Shown here in pieces: positions 38,757 through 47,485 of a DNA stretch of 64,000 nucleotides (position 1 is the stretch's first letter; the number at the start of each line of letters is the position of its first letter). The notes below the pieces were generated by a model that was not told the origin of the DNA, searched no databases, and saw only the letters and a program-made list of their open reading frames with translations. The stretch is from Corynebacterium sp. TAE3-ERU12. GTDB taxonomy: Bacteria > Actinomycetota > Actinomycetes > Mycobacteriales > Mycobacteriaceae. The stretch is from the NCBI RefSeq assembly GCF_019209905.1, contig NZ_JAHUTM010000002.1, positions 62,001 through 126,000 on the forward strand, written 5' to 3'. Position numbers and translations under genes: made by a program.

Positions 38757-40855
38757 CAGTTTCCTTCCGGGATCGCGGGCACTCCCGGATCCTCTGAAAT
38801 CGGCAGATCAGAGCTGGTGATGCGCTCAAGGACAATCACATGATCACTGCGCCAGAACTCACGGTACTGCTTCGTGCGCACCAGGCGGCGTGCGATATCC
38901 GGGTACCAGTCCGCTGGCTGACCATTGACAATATGCTCATAAGCCTCGCGTGTGGTGGTGAGGAAAACATAGTCCGGGCGCTGCCGCATGAGGTTGGTGA
39001 AAGGCTCCGCATCCGGGTCATCCAAGGTAGACGGCTGACGTAGCTCACCGACCCGGTCAGTGCGCAGCGACCCCTCCAAAGCAAGTGGGCGGACCGTGGC
39101 ACCCGAAGGGGCAATAGCCAACACCTCCCGCGCTGCGACCAACACATCGACTGGAGTGCGCTCGAAGAACACATTCACACCGCGGGCAGTCGCCCCAGCC
39201 ACCCCGGACAGCAGGATGACAACCGCCAAAACCGGCACCGCCACCCGGTCAATGCGGGCCAAGGCGGTACGGATGGCATGGGCAGTCAACACAGCCAAGA
39301 ACGGGCTGGCGTAGAGGAAGACCCGCAAAATGACCTCGCCGCCGTAACTCTGCCCAAAAACCAAGGCGATCGGGGCCGCCACCGGCACAGCCGCGGCAGC
39401 CAGCGGGAAACGACCCCGCAGCAACAGCCAGCCGACCGCGCCGCCGAGCGCGAAAAACGCCGACCAACCAATCCGCATGAGCTGCATGGCCGCATAAAGC
39501 TCATCGCCACGTACCCGATCGGATAGGCCAGAGGAGATGGCATTCTGCGGTTTACCGATACCGTCGATGAGAATCTGCAGGTGGCCGGTCCACCAGTCAT
39601 AGGCGCCGAAAGCGAACCAGATGGCGAAAATAACGCCCACGCCGAACCACAAGGACCGATGCCGGGTGCGGCCCAATAACGACCAGGCCGCCAAGGCAGC
39701 GATAAGCGCGACCGGAGTGAGCTGGTGGTCAATAATCAGCGCGGTAGCCAGCAGAATCAGCAAGGCCTCAGCGGCGATGACATTATTCGCGCTCCACCCG
39801 TCGGGACGCGCCGGAGTGCGGCGCACCATCTGCCACAGCGTGCCCGGGGTGACCGACGTATGCGCCATCTCATGCAGCACAACCGCAGTAATCGCCAGGT
39901 AGAGCAATAAGGCCGCCGACTGCGGGGAAAAATAATCCTGCTGTCCCCAGTTGGCGGTAATGAATAACAGCGCCCCCAACCAGCCGGTAGCGGCCGAACC
40001 CGTCAAGGCCTTACCGATGGTGACAATGGCCGGCAGGTAACAGATTGTGATCACCGCCGGGTAGATCAGCGCCAGGCCAGAAGTGCTGGGCAAGCCCGCC
40101 CACGCGCCAACAACTGCGGTGGTGGTGAAGAACGCAGGCCAGGAAAAACGCGCATCAGTGCCCAGCAGCAAGGCGCCGCGATCAGCGATAGCGTCGGCAA
40201 AGCCCACATGCACATAACCGGTACCCATCACCGCACCACCATCGGCGATATTGACGGTGAGCGTGATGATGATCGCCAACACAGCACCAGTGGCGAATAA
40301 CAACCAATGCTGCACCTTGCGCTGCACAAGGAATGCAGCAGTGCCAGCCAACACCACCAAAGCGGCGAAATACTGCCACGGCAATACGGAAATAATGCCG
40401 GCACCAGTAGCTGAATCAAGATCGAGGCGACGTACCGCCCACGCCCACAGCCCCAGGGCGATAAACAACGCAAGCAGCGGGAGCGCGGTACGCAGCGGCG
40501 GCGCCCACAGGCCGCGGCCAGGATTGCGGTTGAACCACGCCACCGCGGAGGCCGCACCGATCATGCCGACCACACCAGCCGTCGTCGGCGGAGACCACAT
40601 ATCGAGCAATACCTGGGCGACGCTGACGATCATCACCACCGCCACCGACACCGCCGGGGCAGTAGCGGCGAACAGGGCACGAGAATGCCCCACAGTCAAC
40701 GCCGCGATACCCGTACCACCAGCGGTCAAAGCGCACACGCTGGCCAGCACCATGCCCAACTCACCACCCGGCGCAAGCCAGGCGAGGATAGGCAACAGCA
40801 CAGAGGTGACACCGCCTAGGGCGACACCGGCGCGAACCAGTGGGTCAGGCCTCAT
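38756..40855 (-). CDS. polytopic membrane protein, probable GT-C-like enzyme
   Basis: 699 residues with roughly 14 to 16 membrane helices and a C-terminal soluble part of about 120 residues (from FFERTPVDVLVAAREVL). The stretch NWGQQDYFSPQSAALLLYLA and the Asp in LLLGTDARFSWPAFF resemble actinobacterial GT-C-type or oligosaccharide-polymerase membrane proteins. A role in adding or polymerising polyprenyl-linked sugars outside the membrane is inferred from context only. Confidence 0.65.
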   Translation of the reverse strand: MRPDPLVRAGVALGGVTSVLLPILAWLAPGGELGMVLASVCALTAGGTGIAALTVGHSRALFAATAPAVSVAVVMIVSVAQVLLDMWSPPTTAGVVGMIGAASAVAWFNRNPGRGLWAPPLRTALPLLALFIALGLWAWAVRRLDLDSATGAGIISVLPWQYFAALVVLAGTAAFLVQRKVQHWLLFATGAVLAIIITLTVNIADGGAVMGTGYVHVGFADAIADRGALLLGTDARFSWPAFFTTTAVVGAWAGLPSTSGLALIYPAVITICYLPAIVTIGKALTGSAATGWLGALLFITANWGQQDYFSPQSAALLLYLAITAVVLHEMAHTSVTPGTLWQMVRRTPARPDGWSANNVIAAEALLILLATALIIDHQLTPVALIAALAAWSLLGRTRHRSLWFGVGVIFAIWFAFGAYDWWTGHLQILIDGIGKPQNAISSGLSDRVRGDELYAAMQLMRIGWSAFFALGGAVGWLLLRGRFPLAAAAVPVAAPIALVFGQSYGGEVILRVFLYASPFLAVLTAHAIRTALARIDRVAVPVLAVVILLSGVAGATARGVNVFFERTPVDVLVAAREVLAIAPSGATVRPLALEGSLRTDRVGELRQPSTLDDPDAEPFTNLMRQRPDYVFLTTTREAYEHIVNGQPADWYPDIARRLVRTKQYREFWRSDHVIVLERITSSDLPISEDPGVPAIPEGN

Positions 40856-42687
40856 GAATTCTCCGATCGAAGAGCAGAAACGGCGTCCTTAATACGTATG
40901 GCAAGCAATAACGGCCCGCCGGCTAAAAAACCACGAAGTTCAGTGCGCAGCAGCTCAGGCGGATAACCGGATTTCGTGCCCCGCATCCGGAACAATTGCA
41001 GCACCCCATCAGGAATGCCAATGAGAATACGCAGCCCATAGCGCGGGTCATCTACAGCGCAACGGGTAAGCGCGGCGGCCATGCCGGCACCATAGCCAAA
41101 CATCTGGTCCTTCAACGCCGGGAACGTATCCCGGTGATGATGCCGGGCGCAGGCGGCGGGGACATACCCAATAGCGCCGCCGGCAAGAATGATGCGCCGA
41201 AACATATCGAGGTCCTCGCCACCCCGGGTGCCGCGGCCAGCGCCCAACTCCTCGGCGAACCCACCCAATTCGGCAAACACCTCGGCACGGAAGGCCATAT
41301 TATTGCCCGACCCGAAACAACCAGCGGGGAAGGGGTACAGCGGCGGGACATCACGGTCCCCAAGGCGCCACACGCGGGCAGTAGTGCCCTTATCGAATCC
41401 GACGGCTTCTTCAAACCACCGGTGAATCTCAGTACTGGTGTCAAAAGCGACCGTGCGGCCAGTCACACAGACAATATCGTCGGCGGCGCCAAACCCACCG
41501 CAGAGCTGCGCAACCCAATCGGGGGCCACAATGGTGTCATCGTCAGTAAAAGCAATAATGCGGCCGCGGGCTGCGGAAATACCGACATTGCGGGCCCGGG
41601 ACAGCCCACGAACCGGGGCGCGCACCACACGGACCCGCGGATCGGTGAAACTCAGGTCGCCGGCGGCGGAATTATCCACCACCACCAGCTCAAAATCGCC
41701 CTCATTAGACAGGATGGCGGCCACCGCGGCCGGCAGCGTATCAGCCCGATTATCGGTGCACAGCACCACCGACACCGCGCAGCTAGGGGCAGGGGAGTGG
41801 GGACTGCCCGCCCGGCCGGTGACATAACCCGCGCCCGTTGCCGCCACTACCCCAAGACTGCGGGCAGCCCGCACCCAGCCCACAGGGCCCGAACGCAGAT
41901 GAGCACATAACGCACGCGGGATCGTGCTGGCCAGATGATCGTTTTCCGCGCCAGCGTCGGCATGCGCAGCCGAAAGCAACTGCGCCTTGGCGCGCCCCTC
42001 CGCGAAACTACGACGCAGGTAATACCGCCAGGTAGTGCGGCTGCGGGGCACAGCGTGATCCACAGCGAAAGCAGGCACCCGAATAATGCGTGCCGACGCA
42101 TCCGCGGCCCGGATACGCATAAACAAGTCGGTTTCCTCAGCCCCACCAGCATTACCGCCAACCCGGCCGAAACCAGTGGCGAAGGGGCCGGCTGCCTCCA
42201 AGGCGGACCGGCGCACCGCCATAGCCGCACCAATCGGGTTGCGCAGCGGCGCGCCCGCACCGGGCATACCGGCATAATCGCAACCAATCACCCAATGGTG
42301 CTCGGCGGGTAGGAACCGCGCCGGGCGGTCGAAACGGGGGTACACGGCGCCACCGATACCGGTCACAGTGGGGTTAGCGAAAGCACCCCGGATTGCCTGC
42401 GCCCAGCCCGGGCGCGGCACCGCGTCATCGTCGATAAAGCAAATAATGGGGTTCTGGCCGGCGGAAACGCCCGTATTGCGGGCGTCGGAAAGCCCTGGGT
42501 TACCGGTATTTGCCGTGAGCGTCACCGGCTCGGTGCGCAGCGCCTGATGCAGCTGGGGGCTGTGATCGGTGACCACAATGACCTCGTCGTCGGGCTGCAA
42601 CTCCGCCACGAGGGCATGCAGGCACTTCCGGATAAGCCGAAGCCGAGCGGGGTCGTGCACACACACGACCACATCGATTGCGCTCAT
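40852..42687 (-). CDS. tandem GT2 glycosyltransferase (two catalytic domains)
   Basis: 611 residues from MSAIDVVVC, whose ATGA overlaps the stop of the upstream gene. The first GT2 domain (residues about 1-270) has EVIVVTDHSPQ, GLSDARNTGVSAG and FIDDDAVPRPGW. The second (from about 310) has AVSVVLCTDNRADTL, GLSRARNVGISAARG and FTDDDTIVAPDW. Both DXD-type motifs are intact, so two sugars, or one sugar twice, could be added. The C-terminus contains a weakly hydrophobic stretch. Confidence 0.83.
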   Translation of the reverse strand: MSAIDVVVCVHDPARLRLIRKCLHALVAELQPDDEVIVVTDHSPQLHQALRTEPVTLTANTGNPGLSDARNTGVSAGQNPIICFIDDDAVPRPGWAQAIRGAFANPTVTGIGGAVYPRFDRPARFLPAEHHWVIGCDYAGMPGAGAPLRNPIGAAMAVRRSALEAAGPFATGFGRVGGNAGGAEETDLFMRIRAADASARIIRVPAFAVDHAVPRSRTTWRYYLRRSFAEGRAKAQLLSAAHADAGAENDHLASTIPRALCAHLRSGPVGWVRAARSLGVVAATGAGYVTGRAGSPHSPAPSCAVSVVLCTDNRADTLPAAVAAILSNEGDFELVVVDNSAAGDLSFTDPRVRVVRAPVRGLSRARNVGISAARGRIIAFTDDDTIVAPDWVAQLCGGFGAADDIVCVTGRTVAFDTSTEIHRWFEEAVGFDKGTTARVWRLGDRDVPPLYPFPAGCFGSGNNMAFRAEVFAELGGFAEELGAGRGTRGGEDLDMFRRIILAGGAIGYVPAACARHHHRDTFPALKDQMFGYGAGMAAALTRCAVDDPRYGLRILIGIPDGVLQLFRMRGTKSGYPPELLRTELRGFLAGGPLLLAIRIKDAVSALRSENS

Positions 42688-43490
42688 ACGTCCGGCTGCT
42701 CCGGTGGCGGCGGGCCCCACACCAGCGGGCGGGGACGAACCGAACGGGCGAGCGTGCGCAGGCGGCGGCCATGATGAGTCAGCCACTCATAAATAATCGA
42801 GCGCAATACGCGCTTGCCATCGCGCCATGCATGCAGATTCGAGGTGCCGTGGATGCGGTCATGCTCATAGCTGGCGACCTCGACAATACGAGCGCCGGCG
42901 GTGGCGGCGCGGCAGGCGAAAAGCGTCTCGATTTCGAAACCATCGCCCCATTCCTCCTGGCCGCGACTGCCCGGGTCCGGCAGCTCAAAACGCGGCACCA
43001 TCTCCTTCGTGAAGGCGTTATAGCCATAACACAGGTCAGTGAAACTGGTGCCGAAAAGGATATTGGTCAGCAGCGTGAAGCCCCGGTTCCCCAATGAGCG
43101 CAGCACAGTGAGGTCCTTGGAACCGCCGGCGTGGAGATACCGGGAACCTTTGGCGAGATCCGCGCCATTGCGCAGCGGCTCAATAAAACTCGGGATCTCG
43201 TCAGGATCGGCGGACCCGTCGGCATCGAGCATCACCAAATACTCGCCGGTGGCTGCGGCGCACCCGCACAGCAAGGCATTGCCTTTACCGCGTCGGGTCT
43301 GGCAGATAACACGGGCGTGCGGCCACCGCGTTCCGACGACGGAGCGCGTGTGGTCGATATCAGAACCTTCGACAATGATGATGTCGTGTTCTGCGGGAAT
43401 CCGGGGAAGCAGCTGCTCGAGATTCTCGGCCTCATTGACCGACGGAATGATGACGCTGATCCCCGACCGTGCAGTCGGGGAATCAGTCAC
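42684..43490 (-). CDS. GT2 glycosyltransferase, polyprenyl-phosphate-sugar synthase-like
   Basis: 268 residues. ISVIIPSVNEAENLEQLL opens the GT-A domain, and the DXD motif lies in MLDADGSADPDE. TRRGKGNALLCG and SLGNRGFTLLTNILFGTSFTDLCYGYNAF are typical of the dolichol-phosphate mannose/glucose synthase group. It probably charges polyprenyl phosphate with a hexose. The GTG start overlaps the stop of the fcoT-like gene by four bases. Confidence 0.82.
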   Translation of the reverse strand: MTDSPTARSGISVIIPSVNEAENLEQLLPRIPAEHDIIIVEGSDIDHTRSVVGTRWPHARVICQTRRGKGNALLCGCAAATGEYLVMLDADGSADPDEIPSFIEPLRNGADLAKGSRYLHAGGSKDLTVLRSLGNRGFTLLTNILFGTSFTDLCYGYNAFTKEMVPRFELPDPGSRGQEEWGDGFEIETLFACRAATAGARIVEVASYEHDRIHGTSNLHAWRDGKRVLRSIIYEWLTHHGRRLRTLARSVRPRPLVWGPPPPEQPDV

Positions 43491-44077
43491 CGGTTAACTT
43501 CCCCTGAAGCGATCTTCGCGGCTGCGTCCAGGCCTGCCTCGGGGGTGTTGACCAGGGCGAGGCGCACTTCGCCGCGTGCGCGGCCACCGTTATCGTCGGT
43601 GAACTCGATCTCGGTGCGCAGCTTGAGGATGCCGCGCTCCAGGCGGGTGGCGTCGAGCTCGACGACGCGGAATTCGGCCTGGAAACCGCGGGCGTTGATC
43701 GGGCGGGAGTAGCGCGAGTCGGCCTGCTGGATGAGCACGGCGGGCAGCTGGCGCTCCCAGTACTCGTCGATGGTCCAACCGTCGAAAATGGGGCTGTCCC
43801 CGGAATCGACTGCTGCCGCCAGGGAGAGGTACATCAGCTGGTTGTAGCAGATGATGAATTCGACGGCGTTGAAGTGGCCGGTGTCGTCGATATAGCAGGA
43901 TTCGGGGATTTCGAAGGTGCCGCGGCTGATAATGCCGGCCGGGCCTGCCTCTTCTTTGATGCCGATGACGGGTGCGTCGGCGTGGGTCTGGACTTCTGCG
44001 GAACGCAGGTAGATACAGTCCTTGGCCCGGTAGGGGTCCATGCACTTGTGGAACAGGGCATCAGAATCGGTCAGCAT
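43487..44077 (-). CDS. FcoT/ScoD-family protein (Rv0098-like), copy 1
   Basis: 196 residues of the FcoT family, a hot-dog-fold group. In M. tuberculosis Rv0098, and in ScoD of Streptomyces coeruleorubidus, members act on alpha,beta-unsaturated fatty acyl thioesters; in isonitrile pathways they add glycine to give a 3-(carboxymethylamino) fatty acid. Family features visible are DPYRAKDCIYLRSAEVQ, GTFEIPESCYIDDTGHFNAVEF and YWERQLPAVLIQQADSRYSRPI. AAGGAGG lies before the ATG. It follows the oxygenase gene by 12 bases, the same order as Rv0097-Rv0098. A near-duplicate lies at 58607-59191. Confidence 0.82.
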   Translation of the reverse strand: MLTDSDALFHKCMDPYRAKDCIYLRSAEVQTHADAPVIGIKEEAGPAGIISRGTFEIPESCYIDDTGHFNAVEFIICYNQLMYLSLAAAVDSGDSPIFDGWTIDEYWERQLPAVLIQQADSRYSRPINARGFQAEFRVVELDATRLERGILKLRTEIEFTDDNGGRARGEVRLALVNTPEAGLDAAAKIASGEVNR

Positions 44078-44089
44078 AATCAGTCCTCC

Positions 44090-44968
44090 TTAGTCGGTGG
44101 TCGATAGTTGTTGGCCGTCTACAACAGTTACCCGGAACGACATCGCGGGGCCATTATGAGTCACGTGCAGTGCGCGGTGACACAGAGCGCGGTTATCCCA
44201 AATAACGACCTCACCAGGGGTGTAGGGGTGGGTGATGATATTTCTGTGTTCGAAGGTGTCATCACGCATGCCGGATGCTTCGAGCAGTTTCTCCAGCAGG
44301 TCCGGATCATCGGAATCGATAATGCGGTCGGTGAAGCCCTCAGAGATATACAGAATCTCCTCACCGGTGACCGGGTGGGTGATCACAGTCGGGTGCACTG
44401 CCGGCGGACTGGTCTTCTCGACCTCGTCGATAATCTCGCCCAGCGGGCGGAACACATCGTCGGGGCGAATCTTGAAATACCGGCGCACGGAGTGGGCGGC
44501 GTGGGTGCCGCGGGCTGCTTCTTTGAGTTCTTCGGGTAGGCCGGCAAAAACCTTGCCCATGTCGAGGAAGAAGGTGCCGCGGTTGCCTTCGGGCAGAATG
44601 CGCGGCGAGAACACAGTGAAGGCGAAGGGATCTGGCATGAATTGGTAGTCCGAATGCCAGAACTTACCGGTCTTCGGCACGCCGACGCGCTTGCCGTCGA
44701 CGGGCACATTGGAGGATACGAAGATTTCTTCGTGCTCCGGGTGGGCGTACATCTTCTCGTAGTACGGGACGATGGTGCCGAATTTGTGGCCTATTTCGAC
44801 AAGGTCGGAGGCGGGAGCGTCCTGCTGGCCGCGGAGCACAATGAGGCGGTGGTCAAAGACCGCCTGTTTCATCGCCGCGTAGTCTTCGTCGGTTGCTGTC
44901 TGGGCGTCGAAGCCGTCGACAACAAGGCCGATGCCACCGTTTTCGGCCGGCGACATGGTGATGGACAT
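44090..44968 (-). CDS. ScoE/Rv0097-like iron(II)/2-oxoglutarate oxygenase
   Basis: 292 residues from MSITMSPA (GAGGA six bases upstream; an ATG six bases earlier touches the ribosome site). It is of the TauD/TfdA fold. The facial triad is H105-x-D107 in FWHSDYQF and H264 in WDNRALCHRA, with the 2-oxoglutarate Arg279 in SFRVTV. ScoE and Rv0097 oxidatively decarboxylate the carboxymethylamino fatty acid to an isonitrile. Pairing with an FcoT-family gene supports that role over ordinary taurine dioxygenase. It heads a nine-gene minus-strand operon of sugar-handling genes; no NRPS is nearby. Confidence 0.78.
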   Translation of the reverse strand: MSITMSPAENGGIGLVVDGFDAQTATDEDYAAMKQAVFDHRLIVLRGQQDAPASDLVEIGHKFGTIVPYYEKMYAHPEHEEIFVSSNVPVDGKRVGVPKTGKFWHSDYQFMPDPFAFTVFSPRILPEGNRGTFFLDMGKVFAGLPEELKEAARGTHAAHSVRRYFKIRPDDVFRPLGEIIDEVEKTSPPAVHPTVITHPVTGEEILYISEGFTDRIIDSDDPDLLEKLLEASGMRDDTFEHRNIITHPYTPGEVVIWDNRALCHRALHVTHNGPAMSFRVTVVDGQQLSTTD

Positions 44969-45223
44969 GGGCATTCCTCTTGTAGGTTTGAGACTAAGCC
45001 TGATGCCCATCACGTTATTGCACGAAGCGGATGTAGGGATAGCTAAAAAGTCCAGCGCACAACTTGAAAAAGGCCGGGAACTATGTGGCGCTTTAGTGCG
45101 ACTGGGCAGTGGTGAACAGTCGCTTTACGGAGTGGAAACACAAGCTTGCCGACGTGATGGGCGTTTACTTATCCCCAGTCGGGGGCGTTCTTTCGGGGGT
45201 GACGGGGTACAGTTATTCCCGCT

Positions 45224-45727
45224 ATGTCGAAGAAGAAGTCGAAGAAGTCAGCCGGGGGCAACGGCAACCCCGTAGTGGCCACGAACCGACGGGCCCGCCA
45301 CGACTACAACATCCTGGAAACCTGGGAATGTGGAGTCGCACTGGTCGGCACCGAAGTGAAGTCACTCCGCGAGGGCCGTGCCTCACTCGTTGATGCCTTC
45401 GCCACGGTCGATGACGGTGAAGTCTGGCTACGCGGCCTGCACATTCCCGAATACGCGCAGGGTACCTGGACCAACCACGCCCCCCGCCGGGTGCGCAAAC
45501 TCCTGCTGCACCGACGTGAGATCGACTCCATCGCCGGCAAAGTCCGCGACGGCAACAACACATTGATTCCGCTGAAGCTGTACTTCGTCAACGGGCGCCT
45601 GAAAGTCGAACTCGGCCTCGCTCGCGGTAAGCAGGACTACGACAAGCGACAAGCAATTAAGCGCCGTACTGAAGAGCGCGAAGTTACCCGTGAACTGGGT
45701 CGGAAGATTAAGGGCATGAAGGCCTAG
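45224..45727 (+). CDS. smpB: SsrA-binding protein SmpB
   Basis: 167 residues with the SmpB core (NRRARHDYNILETWECGVAL, GTEVKSLREG, YFVNGRLKVELGLARGK) and the basic C-terminal tail ending GRKIKGMKA. SmpB binds tmRNA and brings it to stalled ribosomes. A -10-like TACAGT lies just upstream, so the leader is very short. The last 29 codons are duplicated at 51724-51810. ssrA follows at 45811. Confidence 0.97.
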   Translation: MSKKKSKKSAGGNGNPVVATNRRARHDYNILETWECGVALVGTEVKSLREGRASLVDAFATVDDGEVWLRGLHIPEYAQGTWTNHAPRRVRKLLLHRREIDSIAGKVRDGNNTLIPLKLYFVNGRLKVELGLARGKQDYDKRQAIKRRTEEREVTRELGRKIKGMKA

Positions 45728-45810
45728 GTGGCCCTTGCCGTCGGCAAGCGCCCGGTGTTACGCTGTTTCTCCTATCGGGTTGCGAGCACAATTCCCGCCC
45801 GATGGGATAC

Positions 45811-46186
45811 GGGGCCGATTTTTGGTTTCGACTTCGTTCATTACGCCAGGGGAAGCGTGCCGGTGCAGGCTACTGACCACCGTAAGCGTCGTAGCAAACC
45901 TATAAGCGCCGAGAATACTCAGCGCGACTACGCCCTCGCTGCCTAAGCGAGCCGCGTGTCTGTCAGACCGGAATGGCCCCCGTTCCGGACCCTGGCATCG
46001 ACTAGGGGGCTTGCTGGCCTGGTGAGCCGTAATACCAGGTCGGGACTTTCCTTTACGGCTGGGCCCGTCATTCCGGACATGTTCGCCTGATCCGGAGGGT
46101 CGAGTAGAGACTCCGCGCGAACTGCGCACGGAGAAGCCCTGGCAAGGTGGCGAAGGACCCGGGTTCAATTCCCGGCGGCTCCACCA
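45811..46186 (+). ncRNA. ssrA: tmRNA, copy 1
   Basis: 376 bases. The 5' end GGGGCCG pairs with CGGCTCC just before the encoded CCA, forming the tRNA-like acceptor. The T arm is GGGTTCAATTCCC. The tag frame runs from GCC at 45908 to TAA at 45944-45946 and encodes AENTQRDYALAA, with the actinobacterial ALAA degradation signal. Pseudoknot helices such as AGCCGTAA with TTACGGCT can be drawn. tmRNA rescues stalled ribosomes together with SmpB. Confidence 0.97.
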
Positions 46187-46193
46187 CACGGCA

Positions 46194-46226
46194 AACCCCT
46201 ACCTGTTATTGCAGGTAGGGGTTTTG
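46194..46226 (+). terminator. rho-independent terminator of ssrA copy 1
   Basis: The 12-base inverted repeat AACCCCTACCTG / CAGGTAGGGGTT (46194-46205, 46212-46223) with a 6-base loop ends in a T run. It begins seven bases after the tmRNA 3' end and is duplicated with the rest of the block. Confidence 0.9.
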
Positions 46227-46513
46227 CTGTGCAGGTCCAGTCCAAGCCGTAGCGCGGTGGTTTTATAACGTGCAAAACCACACAGGCCGACCGAACAGTT
46301 TACCCTATTGGTTGCACTTATCTATCACTAAAAGAACTCGAGCAAAGGTTGAAAAGTTGCGAGAAAACGCTTGACCCCATCAACCTGGTTTCTATCTCGG
46401 TCGTGAATCCACAACATCCAGGGTCAAGATAACCAAAGCGGGTACACGCAGCGGAATTCGAGGACGTTGACCCTCACACTGTGGATCTAACCGTGATCTC
46501 AAAAGCTAGAAAA

Positions 46514-46705
46514 ATGGTTATGCGAAAACGAAGTGCTGTGGCGGGTGCAGTGGCGTTAACCATCATAAGTGCGCCGACGGCATCAGCGATTATGTCAGTG
46601 ACGCGTATGTCGGCGGCACTCCCGCTCCGGTCATCGAAAACCAAATCTATTAACCCGAGCAACCCTGCATTGTCTAAGTACGTGGGCTTAGTAAACTTGC
46701 CGTGA
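46514..46705 (+). pseudogene. remnant of a secreted trypsin-like serine protease
   Basis: The frame from 46514 encodes a clear signal peptide (MRKRSAVAGAVALTIISAPTASA) and, further on, INPSNPALSKYVGLVNLP. Between them the sense continues in another frame, where DYVSDAYVGGTPAPVIENQI gives the GGTPA mature N-terminus of chymotrypsin-like proteases. A shift and a later shift back are therefore needed, and the catalytic domain is missing. The remnant lies 260 bases after the first tmRNA repeat and marks the start of the decayed accessory DNA. The 250 bases before it hold no gene. Confidence 0.5.
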
Positions 46706-46896
46706 ATTCAGTGGGGGGGATTAAGGTAAGCCCAGTTTTCTAGGCTCGGAGCAGATTCGGCGGTTCTGTCTTCCTTGCCCATTCGGAAGACAAGGACGGA
46801 GTTGCTTGATCTTTGGTAGAGCTTCTTATCTTCCCCGAAGGTTAGTTCTCCACCCGAATTTGGGTATGACTCGAACCGAAGAGGAGATGTTTCACC

Positions 46897-47139
46897 TTGG
46901 CTGAAATTGATGTTGTACGCGCTTGGAAGTCAGATTCATACCGAGGCGCACAGACTGAAGATAAACTAGCGGATTTGCCGGATAATCCAGCGGGCATTTC
47001 AGAGCTAAACGAGGCTGAGTTGATGAATGTCGGTGGCGGTGGCACCCCTGCTGCGGCGGCTATTCATTCCTGGTTTGCTCTGCTGCGTCGGTTATTGCGT
47101 CCTTCTCTGGTTGGACTGGGGATTAACGCCGGGTTCTAA
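46897..47139 (+). CDS. lantibiotic-type precursor peptide A (no Cys in core)
   Basis: 80 residues from TTG at 46897, with GAGGAG ten bases upstream. Residues 8-50 match the class II (mersacidin/lichenicidin) leader pattern: VRAWKSDSYR, then NPAGISELNEAELMNVGG ending in a double-glycine site. The remainder, from about GGTPAAAAIHSWF to RLLRPSLVGLGINAGF, is about 33 residues with Thr and two Ser but no cysteine, so no lanthionine ring can form. The core is hydrophobic with a basic RRLLR centre. It may be a two-peptide bacteriocin with peptide B, dehydrated or unmodified. Confidence 0.72.
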   Translation: MAEIDVVRAWKSDSYRGAQTEDKLADLPDNPAGISELNEAELMNVGGGGTPAAAAIHSWFALLRRLLRPSLVGLGINAGF

Positions 47140-47191
47140 CGCATGTAACTCGAAAGCCCCTTGAAAAACAACTTAACGAAGGGACTTCGTA

Positions 47192-47434
47192 ATGCCGGTA
47201 GAAGATTTAGCGAACCCGGATATCGCCCGTGCATGGAAAGATGAGGCTGACCGAGCCTCTCTAACCCCTGAGCAGAAGGCTGTCGTGCCTGACGACCCGG
47301 CGGGGATCGCGGAACTGTCCGAGGATGAACTCGTTGCGGCCTTTGGCGGTGGAACTCCCCTGTTCGCCTATTGGGCGAGTGCAGTGACAGGTGCTATTGC
47401 GGGCGCATCGAGCGTCTACATAACTACTCGTTAA
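47192..47434 (+). CDS. lantibiotic-type precursor peptide B (no Cys in core)
   Basis: 80 residues starting 52 bases after peptide A. The leader again fits the mersacidin/lichenicidin type: IARAWKDEADRASLTPEQ, DDPAGIAELSEDELVAAFGG. The core GTPLFAYWASAVTGAIAG plus ASSVYITTR is rich in Ala, Ser and Thr (seven hydroxy residues) and has no cysteine. Both cores begin with TP right after the glycines. An AAGGG and a small hairpin (CGAAG/CTTCG) precede the ATG. A synthetase (LanM) was not found in the window. Confidence 0.75.
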   Translation: MPVEDLANPDIARAWKDEADRASLTPEQKAVVPDDPAGIAELSEDELVAAFGGGTPLFAYWASAVTGAIAGASSVYITTR

Positions 47435-47485
47435 CGTTTATCACCAGGGTACTCATCTCTTTAGGTTTCAGGTTTTGACTGCATA

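Larger units (their letters stand above)
45641..46255. repeat. 615-bp direct repeat, copy 1 (smpB 3' end + ssrA + terminator)
   Basis: This block is repeated at 51724-52338 with a constant offset of 6083 bases. By eye there are seven differences, all transitions: three silent ones in smpB, two between smpB and ssrA, and two inside ssrA outside the tag and the tRNA-like domain. Similarity ends sharply at both edges (after AAGCCGTAGCGC on the right). Confidence 0.95.

Noticed and set aside
44984..45001. AGGTTTGAGACTAAGCCT upstream of the oxygenase gene as a DtxR box
   Set aside because: The left half resembles the DtxR consensus, but the right half is displaced by one base and the overall match is poor; too weak to claim iron control of this operon.
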